DNA of 64,000 nucleotides from Lachnospiraceae bacterium (GTDB lineage: Bacteria > Bacillota > Clostridia > Lachnospirales > Lachnospiraceae). Below, one piece after another: positions 43,122 through 52,470 of the stretch; position 1 is the first letter of the stretch, and the number at the start of each line of letters is the position of its first letter. Made by a program: the position numbers and the translations under genes. Location of the stretch: NCBI GenBank assembly GCA_902363135.1, contig CABIZF010000004.1, positions 62,001 to 126,000 on the forward strand, in the 5' to 3' direction. The notes under the pieces were generated by a model. That model was given only the letters and a program-made list of their open reading frames with translations, did not search any database and was not told where the DNA came from.

Positions 43122-43895
43122 TTGATCTTAGCTGTTGACATCGGAAATTCAAACATCGTGCTCGGCTGTTTTGAAAATGAACAGATTCTGTTCACTGAGC
43201 GCCTTTCTACCAATCAGAATTCCACTGAGCTGGAATACACAATCCTGATCAAAAACATCCTGGAGCTCAACAATTTAAACCACCGCACCTTTGAGGGCTG
43301 CATCATCTCTTCAGTCGTGCCGTCCGTCACACATACGATGGAAGCAGCTATGAGACGTCTGACCGGCAAAGCGGTCATGGTCGTCGGACCGGGGATCCGT
43401 ACCGGCCTGAAGATCATGCTCGACAATCCGGCACAGCTTGGAAGCGACCGGGTCGCTGACGCAGTGGCTGCGATCCACGACTACCCGACTCCGCTCATCA
43501 TCATCGACATGGGTACCGCCACGACGATCTCTGCGATCGACCGCAACAAAAATTTTCTTGGCGGCATGATTATCCCGGGGCTTCGCGTCTCCCTGGATTC
43601 TCTGACGTCCCGCACCTCTCAGCTGCCGAAGATCAGCCTTGATCCGCCGAAAAAGGTGATCGGCTCCAATACCGTCGACTGCATGCGCAGCGGCATTATC
43701 TACAGCACTGCAGGCAGTATCGACGGTGTCATTGACCGGATTGAGGAGGAAATGGGCGAGACCTGTACCCTCGTCTCGACCGGAGGCCTTGCCAAAGTCA
43801 TCATCCCATACTGCCATCATAAGATTATCATTGATGACCAGCTGCTGCTGAAGGGACTGATGGTGATTTATAATAAGAACCGCGCGGCTTCCTGA
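43122..43895 (+). CDS. coaX: Type III pantothenate kinase
   Basis: A 257-aa ASKHA-fold kinase that makes 4'-phosphopantothenate, the first step of CoA synthesis. The start codon is TTG, set by a perfect AAGGAGG with correct spacing and the family start ILAVDIGNSNIVLGCFENEQ. Other motifs are SSVVPSVTHTMEAAM, GSDRVADAVAAIHDYP and IIIDMGTATTISAIDR. It follows the ECF S component and faces pepP across a shared terminator. Confidence 0.96.
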   Translation: MILAVDIGNSNIVLGCFENEQILFTERLSTNQNSTELEYTILIKNILELNNLNHRTFEGCIISSVVPSVTHTMEAAMRRLTGKAVMVVGPGIRTGLKIMLDNPAQLGSDRVADAVAAIHDYPTPLIIIDMGTATTISAIDRNKNFLGGMIIPGLRVSLDSLTSRTSQLPKISLDPPKKVIGSNTVDCMRSGIIYSTAGSIDGVIDRIEEEMGETCTLVSTGGLAKVIIPYCHHKIIIDDQLLLKGLMVIYNKNRAAS

Positions 43896-43906
43896 CCGGG
43901 TCAATC

Positions 43907-44001
43907 GGATATTCGCAATCCATCCCTGCAGCTCTTAAGTCCTAACCCACTGCTTATTGCTTTGCGCAATTGAAGCAGGGGACTTGCTTGATTCGGTTAA
44001 A
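43907..44001 (+). repeat. Composite interspersed repeat (short A plus B)
   Basis: ATATTCGCAATCCATCCCTG (truncated A) joins directly to TGCTTATTGCTTTGCGCAAT and GACTTGCTTGATTCGGTTAA (B). It ends exactly where the terminator stem starts. Confidence 0.85.
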
Positions 44002-44038
44002 AAAGGATACCTGACCTTTCCGTCAGGTATCCTTTTTA
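43999..44038. terminator. Bidirectional terminator between coaX and pepP
   Basis: AAAGGATACCTGAC and GTCAGGTATCCTTTTT form a 14-bp perfect stem with A and T runs on either side. It serves the convergent genes. Confidence 0.85.
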
Positions 44039-44049
44039 CTTTTTTGATC

Positions 44050-45840
44050 TCAGATTTCTCTTGTCGCTTCCTTTAGCCAGCTCTTTTCTTCCTCGTTCAG
44101 ATATGGAGCAATTGTCTCATACACCTGTCTGTGATACGTATTGAGCAGCTCACGCTCCTTCTTCGTCATCTGCTCCGGATCGATGGCATCCAGATCAAAC
44201 GGAACCATCGTCAGATTCTCAAAGCACATGAACTGACCATACTCATTCTGCTCTGCTTTTTTGCAGACAACCAGATTCTCATGACGGATACCGTAAGCAC
44301 CTTCGACATAGTAGCCCGGCTCATTGGAAGTGATCATGCCTTCCTCGAGCACCGCGTCCTCATTACGGTCCGGAAGCCGTCTCCAGCGGATGCCATTCGG
44401 AGACTCATGGACGCTTAAGCAGTAACCGACACCATGACCGGTGCCATGCTTGAAGTCCTCTCCGCGCTCCCAGAGCGGCTGGCGCGCAAGATAGTCCAGA
44501 TTGATGCCGGTACAGCCATAGAGGAACTTTGCATTGGCCAGATTCAGATGTCCGCGCAGTACCGCGGTAAAATGATCCCGCTCATCCTGCGTGACCTCCC
44601 CCATTGCAAAGGTACGGGTAATGTCCGTAGATCCCTCCAGATAATGTCCGCCGGTATCTGCCAGCAGAAATCCGTGCGGCTCGACCTCCACATCGGTCTC
44701 CGGTGTCGGCGAATAATGATTCATCGCTGCATGCTCGCCATAGGAAACGATCGGATCAAAGCTGTTATCCACAAAATGCTCCTGCTCTTTTCGCAAATTG
44801 TTCAGGTAGTCTGCCGCTGAACACTCGGTGATCTTCATTTTCCCTACATTTTTCTTCAGCCAGTACATGAACTTTGTGACCGCCACGCCATCCTTGATGT
44901 GTGCCACGCGCTCGTTTGCCACCTCGGTCGGATTCTTGATCGCCTTCGGAAGCAGCGTCAGATTTGCGCGATCCAGCACGTTTGCAGATGCCGGAATGCT
45001 CTTTACCAGCCGATAATTGGCCTTGCCCTTATCGACAAGCACCGTCTTTTGGGACTCAATCACTGCCGCGTCTGTATACACCTGATTATACGGATAAAGC
45101 GCCACACCGGCCTTTGCCAGCATCTCCTTCAGTCCTTCTGAAAAATCTGCCTCGTTTGCATACAGCCGGACCTCCTGCTCACTCATCATCAGATATGCCA
45201 GCACGACCGGAACTGTGTGAATGTCGCCGCCACGGATATTCAAAAGCCATGCGATATCCTCAAGCTTCGTCAGAAGGAACAGATCTGCACCTGCCTCCTT
45301 CATATCCTTCCGGATACGTGCAAGCTTATCTTCGCGGCTCTCACCGGCCCATTTTACATCCAGATCCCATGCCGGCTCTGCAGAAAGGGCCGGACGGTCC
45401 GTCCATATCTCACCGACGAGATCTTCCTCGCAGGTAATGCTCACTCCCTGCGCCGACAGCAGCTTCTCCAGCTCCTCTGCCTCTGACGCTCCGACGCAGC
45501 GCCCGTCAAATCCAAGTCTCTGGCCTTTTTTCAGCGTCTGTGCCAGAAATTCATGGACGGTCGGCACACCCGGCTCCCGCATCCGGTATAATACGACGCC
45601 ACTGCCCTCCATCTGGCGTTCCGCCTGAATAAAATACCGCGCATCTGTCCACATACCTGCCATGTCCTGCGTGATGACCGCGGTCCCGGCTGACCCGGTA
45701 AAGCCCGTCATATACTGTCTGCATTTAAAATACTCTCCTACGTACTCCGATGCATGATAATCATCGGTCGGGATCATATAGGCATCAATTCCCTTTTTCT
45801 TCATCAGCGCACGCAGCGCTGCGATTCTGTCACTGACCAT
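44050..45840 (-). CDS. pepP: Aminopeptidase P family (M24B) Xaa-Pro aminopeptidase
   Basis: A 596-aa dimetal peptidase that removes an N-terminal residue preceding proline. The ATG at 45840 follows AAAGGAAG and gives MVSDRIAALRALMKKKGIDA. It has the three-domain layout of large aminopeptidase P: two creatinase-like N-terminal domains and a C-terminal pita-bread domain. Metal ligands are in LLADTGGHYLEGSTDITRTF (two Asp), GTGHGVGYCLSVHE (His), ITSNEPGYYVEG and RHENLVVC (Glu). Located next to the oligopeptide transporter, it fits peptide utilisation. Confidence 0.94.
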   Translation of the reverse strand: MVSDRIAALRALMKKKGIDAYMIPTDDYHASEYVGEYFKCRQYMTGFTGSAGTAVITQDMAGMWTDARYFIQAERQMEGSGVVLYRMREPGVPTVHEFLAQTLKKGQRLGFDGRCVGASEAEELEKLLSAQGVSITCEEDLVGEIWTDRPALSAEPAWDLDVKWAGESREDKLARIRKDMKEAGADLFLLTKLEDIAWLLNIRGGDIHTVPVVLAYLMMSEQEVRLYANEADFSEGLKEMLAKAGVALYPYNQVYTDAAVIESQKTVLVDKGKANYRLVKSIPASANVLDRANLTLLPKAIKNPTEVANERVAHIKDGVAVTKFMYWLKKNVGKMKITECSAADYLNNLRKEQEHFVDNSFDPIVSYGEHAAMNHYSPTPETDVEVEPHGFLLADTGGHYLEGSTDITRTFAMGEVTQDERDHFTAVLRGHLNLANAKFLYGCTGINLDYLARQPLWERGEDFKHGTGHGVGYCLSVHESPNGIRWRRLPDRNEDAVLEEGMITSNEPGYYVEGAYGIRHENLVVCKKAEQNEYGQFMCFENLTMVPFDLDAIDPEQMTKKERELLNTYHRQVYETIAPYLNEEEKSWLKEATREI

Positions 45841-46052
45841 GATGTTCTTCCTTTCTGTGCAGCTGTTCTGTACCACATTATGAATGCTGTCTTTTCCTTG
45901 TTGTCCTCTTCTAATTATACTCGTAAATCCGATTCCTGCAAGCCGCAAATTCTCATGAAGGTCTTATCCTTATACATGTCGCCGTCTCTGTTCTGTCAGC
46001 AGTCCCACAGCCGAGCCGTTCCTTCTTTTACCCGAAGTGAAAACGGCTGACA

Positions 46053-46096
46053 AAAAGGAAGCTGTACACAGAGCTTCTTCTCTGCGCACAGCTTCC
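46053..46096 (-). terminator. Terminator after oppA
   Basis: GGAAGCTGT and ACAGCTTCC, with inner pairing CAGAG/CTCTG, are followed on the minus strand by TTTTT. Confidence 0.75.
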
Positions 46097-46121
46097 TCTA
46101 TTATTTATTCCAGTCTGCCTG

Positions 46122-46147
46122 GTACATCATACTGCAAATAACTGTAC
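46122..46147. repeat. 26-bp sequence shared with 56.24 kb
   Basis: GTACATCATACTGCAAATA then ACTGTAC. The reverse complement at 56236-56261 matches 25 of 26 positions. A further shared word, GAACTAGTACAGC, occurs inverted at about 46207-46219 and at 56230-56242. Confidence 0.55.
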
Positions 46148-46238
46148 CACATAACTTGCCTGAATTTTCATTCTGCGTTATTAATCCAGTTAATTTTTGT
46201 ATGCTGTACTAGTTCCTCAAAGGTAATATCTGCTGCTC

Positions 46239-48155
46239 TTATCTGCCGAACTGAACGTCGTTGTTGCCACTGTCAGTTGTCCACATCTCAAGCATGTTGA
46301 TCGGGTCATTGAAGTCTGCGAGCCATCCGTTACGGGACATATCGTAGTTGCCTGCTTTACGCTCGTTCAGGAATACATTCCACTCATTCGTCTCAATCTT
46401 CAGCTGTGCACCGATGACTGCAAAATCCTGCTGGATTGCCTCAGCGATTGCTACATGGGCGGTACCGTCATTTGTAATGTAGGTGACATTCAGCGGAGTC
46501 TCATCGGAGAGTACCTGATTGCCATTTCCATCGTCTACGAACTCATAGCCTGCTTCCTTCAGAAGCTCGATCGCCTCTGCAAGGTTGTCCTCGTATGCAT
46601 CATAGGACGGATCATAGTATCCGACTGCATCTGCATCCGGGTAAGTATAAGCATCGTCATTCTGACGGAACTCTCCGCCTTGGCCGTCTGCCATACCTGC
46701 CGGAACAAAGGTATTTGCCAGCTGCTGACCGGTCTGGCCGATGTTCTCTACGATGTAGTCACGGTCGATCAGAAGGGTAAGTCCACGTCTCATGGCAGAA
46801 GCCTGCTCCGGAGTCTTGCCTGCGAACAGATCGCTGTTTACATTAAATGCTACATAATAGGTACCGAGGTTGTCGATGATGTGGAACTCCGGATTGTCCA
46901 AAAGGCTCTGGATCTCATCGGTCGGAACCGTATCTGCGAAATCAAGGTTGCCTGCATTGTATGCAGCGTAGATTGCAGTATCATCTGCACTGAGCATGAA
47001 CTCCATGCGCTCGATCTTCACTTCATCTGCACGATAGTAGTTCGGGTTCTTCACATAAACCATGCTCTCATTGTGGTTCCAGCTCTCCAGTGTGTAAGCG
47101 CCGCTCGTCACGAAGCCTGCTTCCTGGCACCATGTACCCGGATTCTCCTGCCAGCCCTCTGCTGCCTCAACGCTTGCCTGCGGAACCGCATAGAATGCCG
47201 GGAATGCACACAGGTCAAGGAAATATGCACACGGTGCACCAAGCTTCACGGTAAACGTCTTGCCATCCTCGCTTGCCTCGATATCCAGTGTTCCGTCATC
47301 CTTTCTTGCGATCGGATCAAACATGTATGCATAGTCTGCACCGGTCTCGGCACTTGCGGCACGGTTCCAGGAATATGCGAAATCCTTTGCGGTCAGCTCG
47401 GAACCGTCGCTCCACTTCAGGCCATCCTTCATCGTAAAGGTATAGGTCAGTCCATCCTCGCTTGCCTCATAGCTGTCTGCAAAATCCATTGCAATCTCGC
47501 CATTCTCATCATAGGTGCAAAGTCCGTTAAAGCTGTTGACTACAAGGCATGCACCGTCAACCGTTGTATTTAACGCCGGATCAAGCTTGTCCGGCTCACT
47601 TGCAAGGTTCAGACGAAGTGTTGTAGAATCGCCTGCATCTGCAAACATAAAGTATTTGAAACCATAGTTGTTGCTGTAAATTCCGGTCACATTTTCCTTC
47701 TGAAGGTAAATGTCATTGTAATAGTAGAGCGGTACAATCGCGCCGGTCTCCATCAGCATGTCCTCAGCCTGATGCATCATCGCCTCACGTTCATCCAGAT
47801 CGGTCGTTGTCTTGATCTGCTGGATCAGGTTGTTGTACTCCTGCCATGCCGGAGCTGCATCGGAAGATCTGCTCGCCACATCTGCGCCTTCGATCGGGGC
47901 TACGTCTCCGTCTGCTGCTTCTGCCGCAGCTTCCGTCTCACCTTCTGCCGCCTCGCTTGCCACTTCGGTCTCGCCTTCTGCTGCCTCAGTGGCCGCTTCT
48001 GTCTCGGCTTCTGCTGCCTCAGTAGCCGCTTCTGTCTCGGCTGCCTCCGTAACAGCTTCCGTTGCTGCCTCTGTACTCTCTTCTGCAAATGCAGTAGCCG
48101 GTGCCATTGCTGTCACTGCAGCAAGTGTGATCGCCATGAGTTGTCTTCTCTTCAT
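46239..48155 (-). CDS. oppA: Oligopeptide ABC transporter substrate-binding protein, circularly permuted
   Basis: A 638-aa exported protein of SBP family 5. Layout: signal peptide MKRRQLMAITLAAVTAMAPA then TAFA with no lipobox Cys; an Ala/Glu/Thr repeat linker (TEAATEA type) to about residue 95; then residues ~97-175 (AWQEYNNLIQQIKTTTDLDE, AIVPLYYYNDIYLQKENVTG, GFKYFMFADAG), which are normally the extreme C-terminus of OppA. Only after this comes the usual N-terminal strand LRLNLASEPDKLDPALNTTV. The body runs to MLEMWTTDSGNNDVQFGR and stops where the family continues into the AWxEYxxLI segment. The order is thus circularly permuted. It has its own promoter behind oppF. A lipoprotein anchor is absent. 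Confidence 0.88.
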   Translation of the reverse strand: MKRRQLMAITLAAVTAMAPATAFAEESTEAATEAVTEAAETEAATEAAEAETEAATEAAEGETEVASEAAEGETEAAAEAADGDVAPIEGADVASRSSDAAPAWQEYNNLIQQIKTTTDLDEREAMMHQAEDMLMETGAIVPLYYYNDIYLQKENVTGIYSNNYGFKYFMFADAGDSTTLRLNLASEPDKLDPALNTTVDGACLVVNSFNGLCTYDENGEIAMDFADSYEASEDGLTYTFTMKDGLKWSDGSELTAKDFAYSWNRAASAETGADYAYMFDPIARKDDGTLDIEASEDGKTFTVKLGAPCAYFLDLCAFPAFYAVPQASVEAAEGWQENPGTWCQEAGFVTSGAYTLESWNHNESMVYVKNPNYYRADEVKIERMEFMLSADDTAIYAAYNAGNLDFADTVPTDEIQSLLDNPEFHIIDNLGTYYVAFNVNSDLFAGKTPEQASAMRRGLTLLIDRDYIVENIGQTGQQLANTFVPAGMADGQGGEFRQNDDAYTYPDADAVGYYDPSYDAYEDNLAEAIELLKEAGYEFVDDGNGNQVLSDETPLNVTYITNDGTAHVAIAEAIQQDFAVIGAQLKIETNEWNVFLNERKAGNYDMSRNGWLADFNDPINMLEMWTTDSGNNDVQFGR

Positions 48156-48253
48156 ACTTATTCCCTCCGTTTAAGATAGAATTTATGGGTAACAGTGCAG
48201 ATGCACTACTACTTTCCTCTGATATCAGGCTAAAGTGCCGAAAAGATATTTTT

Positions 48254-48282
48254 ATTATATCACTATTTATTCCAGCACGCAA
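48254..48282 (-). promoter_or_regulatory. Promoter of oppA overlapping the end of oppF
   Basis: Minus-strand TTGCGT (48282-48277) and TATAAT (48259-48254) are 17 bp apart; the -35 lies in the last codons of oppF. It allows extra binding-protein expression. Confidence 0.7.
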
Positions 48283-49225
48283 CAAAATGTCCGTTGCCGC
48301 GGTCTTCTAGTTTCGGACACTCCTTTGCACATTTTTCCGTCGCATACCGGCAGCGGGAGCGAAATGCACACCCGGTCGGCATACGCAGCGGACTCGGCAC
48401 ATCGCCTTCCAGAATGATGCGCTTTCTCTGACGCGTGATATTCGGATCCGGGATCGGAACCGCAGAGAGCAGAGATACCGTATACGGGTGCTGCGGGTAA
48501 TCATTGAGCTCATCTGCGTCCGCGATCTCCACGATCTTTCCAAGATACATGACCGCAATCCGGTTCGAAATGTGACGGACGATCAGAAGATCATGCGCAA
48601 TAAACAGATACGTCACGCCGAGCTTTTCCTGCAGATCCTCGAACATATTGACAACCTGCGCCTGAATCGATACGTCCAGCGCGGATACCGGCTCATCACA
48701 GACGATGAACTTCGGATCTACCGCCAGTGCACGGGCAATCCCGATACGCTGCCGCTGTCCACCGGAAAACTCATGTGCATAGCGGGTCGCATGCTCTGCA
48801 TTCAGCCCAACCAGCTCCATCAGATGTAAGATTTTATCGCGGCGCTCTGCCTTCGTTGTATAGAGCTTATGGACATCGAGCGGCTCTCCGATAATATCCT
48901 CAACCGTCATACGCGGATCCAGGGAAGAATACGGATCCTGGAATACCATCTGCATCTCCTTGCGAAGCGCTGTGATATTTTTATTGGTCACCTCTTCGCC
49001 GTTAAAAAGCACTTTGCCTCCGGTCGGCTCATACAGACGCAGCAGGGTTCGTCCTACCGTCGTCTTACCACAGCCGGACTCTCCGACCAGACCGAGCGTC
49101 TCTCCCGGACGGATCGCAAAGGATACACCGTCGACGGCTTTGAGGTATGTATTTTTCATAAATCCGGTCTTCACCGGGAAATATTGCTTCAGATCCTGTA
49201 CTTCTACCAGATATTCGCTGTTCAT
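48263..49225 (-). CDS. oppF: Oligopeptide ABC transporter ATP-binding protein OppF
   Basis: A 320-aa cytosolic ATPase subunit. Walker A is [18 protein letters not shown], signature [17 protein letters not shown], Walker [13 protein letters not shown], and switch His in [12 protein letters not shown]. The C-terminal oligopeptide domain has [19 protein letters not shown], the cysteine motif seen in OppD/F proteins, which can hold a Fe-S cluster in some homologues. The start overlaps the oppD stop by 4 nt, and AGGAGGTG lies upstream. Confidence 0.95.
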   Translation of the reverse strand: MNSEYLVEVQDLKQYFPVKTGFMKNTYLKAVDGVSFAIRPGETLGLVGESGCGKTTVGRTLLRLYEPTGGKVLFNGEEVTNKNITALRKEMQMVFQDPYSSLDPRMTVEDIIGEPLDVHKLYTTKAERRDKILHLMELVGLNAEHATRYAHEFSGGQRQRIGIARALAVDPKFIVCDEPVSALDVSIQAQVVNMFEDLQEKLGVTYLFIAHDLLIVRHISNRIAVMYLGKIVEIADADELNDYPQHPYTVSLLSAVPIPDPNITRQRKRIILEGDVPSPLRMPTGCAFRSRCRYATEKCAKECPKLEDRGNGHFVACWNK

Positions 49226-50241
49226 GCCTGTGCACCTCCTGCCTGTTTTTCCAGCATTTCCTTTACATTCATCCAGCAGGATGCCTTATGCGTATCGCTC
49301 ATCGAGAGCTCCTCCGGCTTCTGCTCCAGACAGATTTTCATCGCCTTGTCACAGCGGCTGCAGAAGGCACAGCCCTTCGGCATGTTCAGAAGATTGATCG
49401 GCGTTCCGCTGATCGGGATCAGACGCTCCTTGCTGTTGTTCACATTCGGTATGGAACGGAGCAGCCCCTTCGTATATTCATGCTTTGCATGGTAGAAAAT
49501 ATCGTCTGCAGTCCCGCGCTCACAGATGCTTCCGCCGTACATGACGACGATCTTGTCACACATATCTGCGATGACGCCAAGGTCATGCGTAACCATGATG
49601 ATCGCCATGCCGAGCCGCTTTTGCAAATCCTGCATCAGCTCAAGAATCTGTGCCTGAATCGTCACATCCAGCGCCGTCGTCGGCTCATCCGCGATCAGGA
49701 TATCCGGCTCACAGGCCAGTGCCATCGCAATCATGACACGCTGACGCATACCTCCGGAAAGCTCATGCGGGTACTGCTTCAGCCGCCGTTCCGGCTCATT
49801 GACACCTACGAGTTCAAGCATCTCGGCTGCCCGTACCTTTGCCTCCTCCTTTGTTTTCTTCGTATGCAGGCGGATCGCCTCCATGATCTGACTGCCGACA
49901 GTAAATACCGGATTCAGGCTCGTCATCGGATCCTGGAAAATGATACTGCAGCATTTTCCGCGGAAGCCAGCCATCTGTTTGCGGTCAAACTGTGCCAGAT
50001 CCTGTCCACGATACAACACCTGCCCGCCGACGATCCGACCGGTATCCGCCAGAATCTGCATGATTGAATAGGCGGTCACACTCTTTCCGGAACCGGACTC
50101 CCCGACAATTCCCATAACCTCGCCCGGCTTCAGGGTAAAACTGACGCCATTGACTGCTTTTACTTCACCGGATTCTGTGAAAAAGGAGGTGTGAAGATCC
50201 TTTACTTCCAGCAAATATTCTTCGTTTGAATTTGTACTCAT
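49222..50241 (-). CDS. oppD: Oligopeptide ABC transporter ATP-binding protein OppD
   Basis: A 339-aa cytosolic ATPase subunit, partner of OppF. Walker A is [18 protein letters not shown], signature [17 protein letters not shown], Walker [13 protein letters not shown], and [20 protein letters not shown]. The C-terminal motif is [20 protein letters not shown]. The ribosome site AGGAGGTAAGG precedes it. It sits 5 nt after oppC. Confidence 0.95.
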   Translation of the reverse strand: MSTNSNEEYLLEVKDLHTSFFTESGEVKAVNGVSFTLKPGEVMGIVGESGSGKSVTAYSIMQILADTGRIVGGQVLYRGQDLAQFDRKQMAGFRGKCCSIIFQDPMTSLNPVFTVGSQIMEAIRLHTKKTKEEAKVRAAEMLELVGVNEPERRLKQYPHELSGGMRQRVMIAMALACEPDILIADEPTTALDVTIQAQILELMQDLQKRLGMAIIMVTHDLGVIADMCDKIVVMYGGSICERGTADDIFYHAKHEYTKGLLRSIPNVNNSKERLIPISGTPINLLNMPKGCAFCSRCDKAMKICLEQKPEELSMSDTHKASCWMNVKEMLEKQAGGAQA

Positions 50242-50246
50242 CTTCC

Positions 50247-51326
50247 TTACCTCCTAAGCTTCGGGTCAAATGCATCGCGCAGTCCGTCTCCGAGCAGGTT
50301 GAATGCAAGAACGATCAGACAGATCACGATCGACGGAAATACGAGCTTGTGCGGATAACTCATCATGCCTCCCCGTGCCGCGTTTGCCAGAGATCCAAGG
50401 GATGGCATCGGTGCCTGTACACCAAGGCTGACAAAGCTCAGGAAGCTCTCAGTAAAGATCGCGGACGGTACCTGCAGTGCCGTCGAGATAATGATGACAC
50501 TTAAACAGTTCGGAAGAATGTGCTTCCGGATGATCCGTCCCGGCTTCGCGCCGATGGAACGGGCTGCCAGTATGTATTCATTTTCCTTAATTGAAAGGAT
50601 CTGTCCGCGCACAAGACGCGCCATTCCGACCCAGTACAGTACTCCGAATACGATAAACAAAGAGATCATATTGCTACCGATCTTATCCAGAAACGTACCC
50701 TGGATGACCGGTGTCAGCACTTCCTTCAGTACAACGGAAAGCAGAATGACCATCAGCATATCCGGAAGGGAATAGATAATATCGACGATCCGCATCATGA
50801 CCATATCCACTTTTCCGCCTGCATAGCCTGAAATACTTCCGTAAATCAGCCCGATAATCAGCACGAGAATTGCGGCGAAAAATCCGACAAATAAGGATAC
50901 ACGCGTTCCATACAGGATCCGGACGAGATAATCACGGCACTGCTCATCGGTACCGAGCAGATGCGGGAAAAGCTTTTCTCCGGAATCAATGGCCTTCTGT
51001 TCATTTTTTGACCACTCCATCGGTCCCAAATTCTTTGCCGTCTTGTCACGGCGTCCGTTCACCTGGATCATCTCCTCATAGCCGTAAGGGATAATCATCG
51101 GTCCGACCACAGCCGCCGAAATAATCAGAATCAGCACGATAATGCTGCCGACTGCCAGCGGATTTTTCAGAAGCTTGCGCATGCCATCTTTGAAGAAGGT
51201 CGTGGATTCACTCATAACCTCCTGCTGCGCCTTCTCCTCCTCCGTCGCCAGCGTAAATTTCGAAAGATCCATCTGAAGGCTCAGAGGACTCTTCTTTGGT
51301 ACATTGGATTCTGTTCTGTCTATCAT
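50247..51326 (-). CDS. oppC: Oligopeptide ABC transporter permease OppC
   Basis: A 359-aa inner-membrane permease. The ATG at 51326 follows AAGGAGAGAGG. A long cytosolic N-terminus (about 65 residues) leads to the first helix AVGSIIVLILIISAAVVGPM. The EAA coupling loop is EYILAARSIGAKPGRIIRKH and the C-terminus has LAFNLLGDGLRDAFDPKLRR, both typical of OppC. It starts 16 nt after oppB. Confidence 0.94.
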   Translation of the reverse strand: MIDRTESNVPKKSPLSLQMDLSKFTLATEEEKAQQEVMSESTTFFKDGMRKLLKNPLAVGSIIVLILIISAAVVGPMIIPYGYEEMIQVNGRRDKTAKNLGPMEWSKNEQKAIDSGEKLFPHLLGTDEQCRDYLVRILYGTRVSLFVGFFAAILVLIIGLIYGSISGYAGGKVDMVMMRIVDIIYSLPDMLMVILLSVVLKEVLTPVIQGTFLDKIGSNMISLFIVFGVLYWVGMARLVRGQILSIKENEYILAARSIGAKPGRIIRKHILPNCLSVIIISTALQVPSAIFTESFLSFVSLGVQAPMPSLGSLANAARGGMMSYPHKLVFPSIVICLIVLAFNLLGDGLRDAFDPKLRR

Positions 51327-51342
51327 TTCCTCTCTCCTTCCT

Positions 51343-52260
51343 CTATTCAAACGAAATTCTCGGGTCGACAATCTTGTACACAATATCACTGATCAGATTC
51401 ATCACGACCATGAGCGTCGCAAGGAAAATCGTTGTCCCCATAATCATCGGATAATCTCTCGTCGTGATTCCGGTAATAAATTTTGCACCAAGGCCGCCGA
51501 TCGTGAAAATATTTTCCACGACAAGACTTCCTGTCAGGATCGATGCGAGCATCGGTCCGACATAAGTGATGACCGGGATCAGCGCATTCCGAAGCGCGTG
51601 CTTAAAGATAACCAGCAGCTGCGGTACTCCCTTCGCCCGGGCGGTACGCACATAATCCTGTCCGAGTGCATCGAGCATGCTCGTCTTTGTCAGACGGGTG
51701 ATGTACGCCATCGGGTAAAACGACAGTGCGATGACCGGCAGCACATAATTCTGATTCTGCGGACTCCACACCGGCACCCAGGCCAGCTGAATGCAAAATA
51801 CAAGCAGCAGAAGTGAAGCAAGCACGAAGCTCGGAACCGCAGCGGCGAGCGTTGAGAAAAAGACGAGTACACGGTCCGGCCAGCGGTTCCGCATCAGCGC
51901 CGCAGTGCTTCCGAACACAAGGCCTGCGATCAGCGCTACAAGCGCTGCCATACCGCCCAGTCTTGCCGAGATCTTAAAAGAATCAAAGATTGTCGTCCCG
52001 ATGTCACGGCCAGTCTTCAAAGACACACCGAAATCACCGTGCAGCAGATTTTTCAAATATAATACAAACTGCTCGCCAACCGGCTTGTCCAGGTTGTAAC
52101 GCTCCATTAAAGTCTCCTTGATTTCCGGGCTGAGCGCCTTCTCACCTTCAAATGGTCCTCCGGGAATTGCATTCATAGAGAAAAATGTAATCGCACAGAC
52201 TATGAATACGGTTACAATGGCTAACAGGATTCGTTTTGCTACATATTTAGCCAAATTCAT
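51343..52260 (-). CDS. oppB: Oligopeptide ABC transporter permease OppB
   Basis: A 305-aa inner-membrane permease. The ATG at 52260 follows AAAGGAG; a GTG one codon earlier is less likely. The start MNLAKYVAKRILLAIVTVFI and the coupling loop DYVRTARAKGVPQLLVIFKH are those of OppB/DppB. The end is SDIVYKIVDPRISFE. It is the first gene of oppBCDF-oppA and lies behind a consensus promoter. Confidence 0.94.
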   Translation of the reverse strand: MNLAKYVAKRILLAIVTVFIVCAITFFSMNAIPGGPFEGEKALSPEIKETLMERYNLDKPVGEQFVLYLKNLLHGDFGVSLKTGRDIGTTIFDSFKISARLGGMAALVALIAGLVFGSTAALMRNRWPDRVLVFFSTLAAAVPSFVLASLLLLVFCIQLAWVPVWSPQNQNYVLPVIALSFYPMAYITRLTKTSMLDALGQDYVRTARAKGVPQLLVIFKHALRNALIPVITYVGPMLASILTGSLVVENIFTIGGLGAKFITGITTRDYPMIMGTTIFLATLMVVMNLISDIVYKIVDPRISFE

Positions 52261-52326
52261 CACTCTCCTTTAGGTTTTATCTTTATATGTTCTACAGATG
52301 TCTGCACTGCAAAGACAGATGGATTT

Positions 52327-52355
52327 ACTATAATATTTTCTGATATGTTTGTCAA
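52327..52355 (-). promoter_or_regulatory. Promoter of the opp operon
   Basis: Minus-strand TTGACA (52355-52350) and TATAGT (52332-52327) are 17 bp apart. A perfect 12-bp palindrome TCAATATATTGA (52374-52385) lies about 20 bp upstream of the -35 and could be an operator. Confidence 0.85.
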
Positions 52356-52418
52356 CCGCTTTTTCCCCTCAGTTCAATATATTGAGCAAAAAAATGACGA
52401 AAATTCATTTTAAAACGT

Positions 52419-52462
52419 CAAAACAGCTATACGCATAATCGGCGTATAGCTGTTTTGTTTTT
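52419..52462. terminator. Terminator after the RelA/SpoT-domain gene
   Basis: AAACAGCTATACGC (52421-52434) and GCGTATAGCTGTTT (52442-52455) form a 14-bp stem with T-rich tails on both strands. Confidence 0.8.
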
Positions 52463-52470
52463 CACTATTC

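Noticed and set aside
46455..47573. 372-aa plus-strand ORF opposite oppA
   Set aside because: Cys/Ile-rich antisense translation; no family resemblance and no ribosome site.
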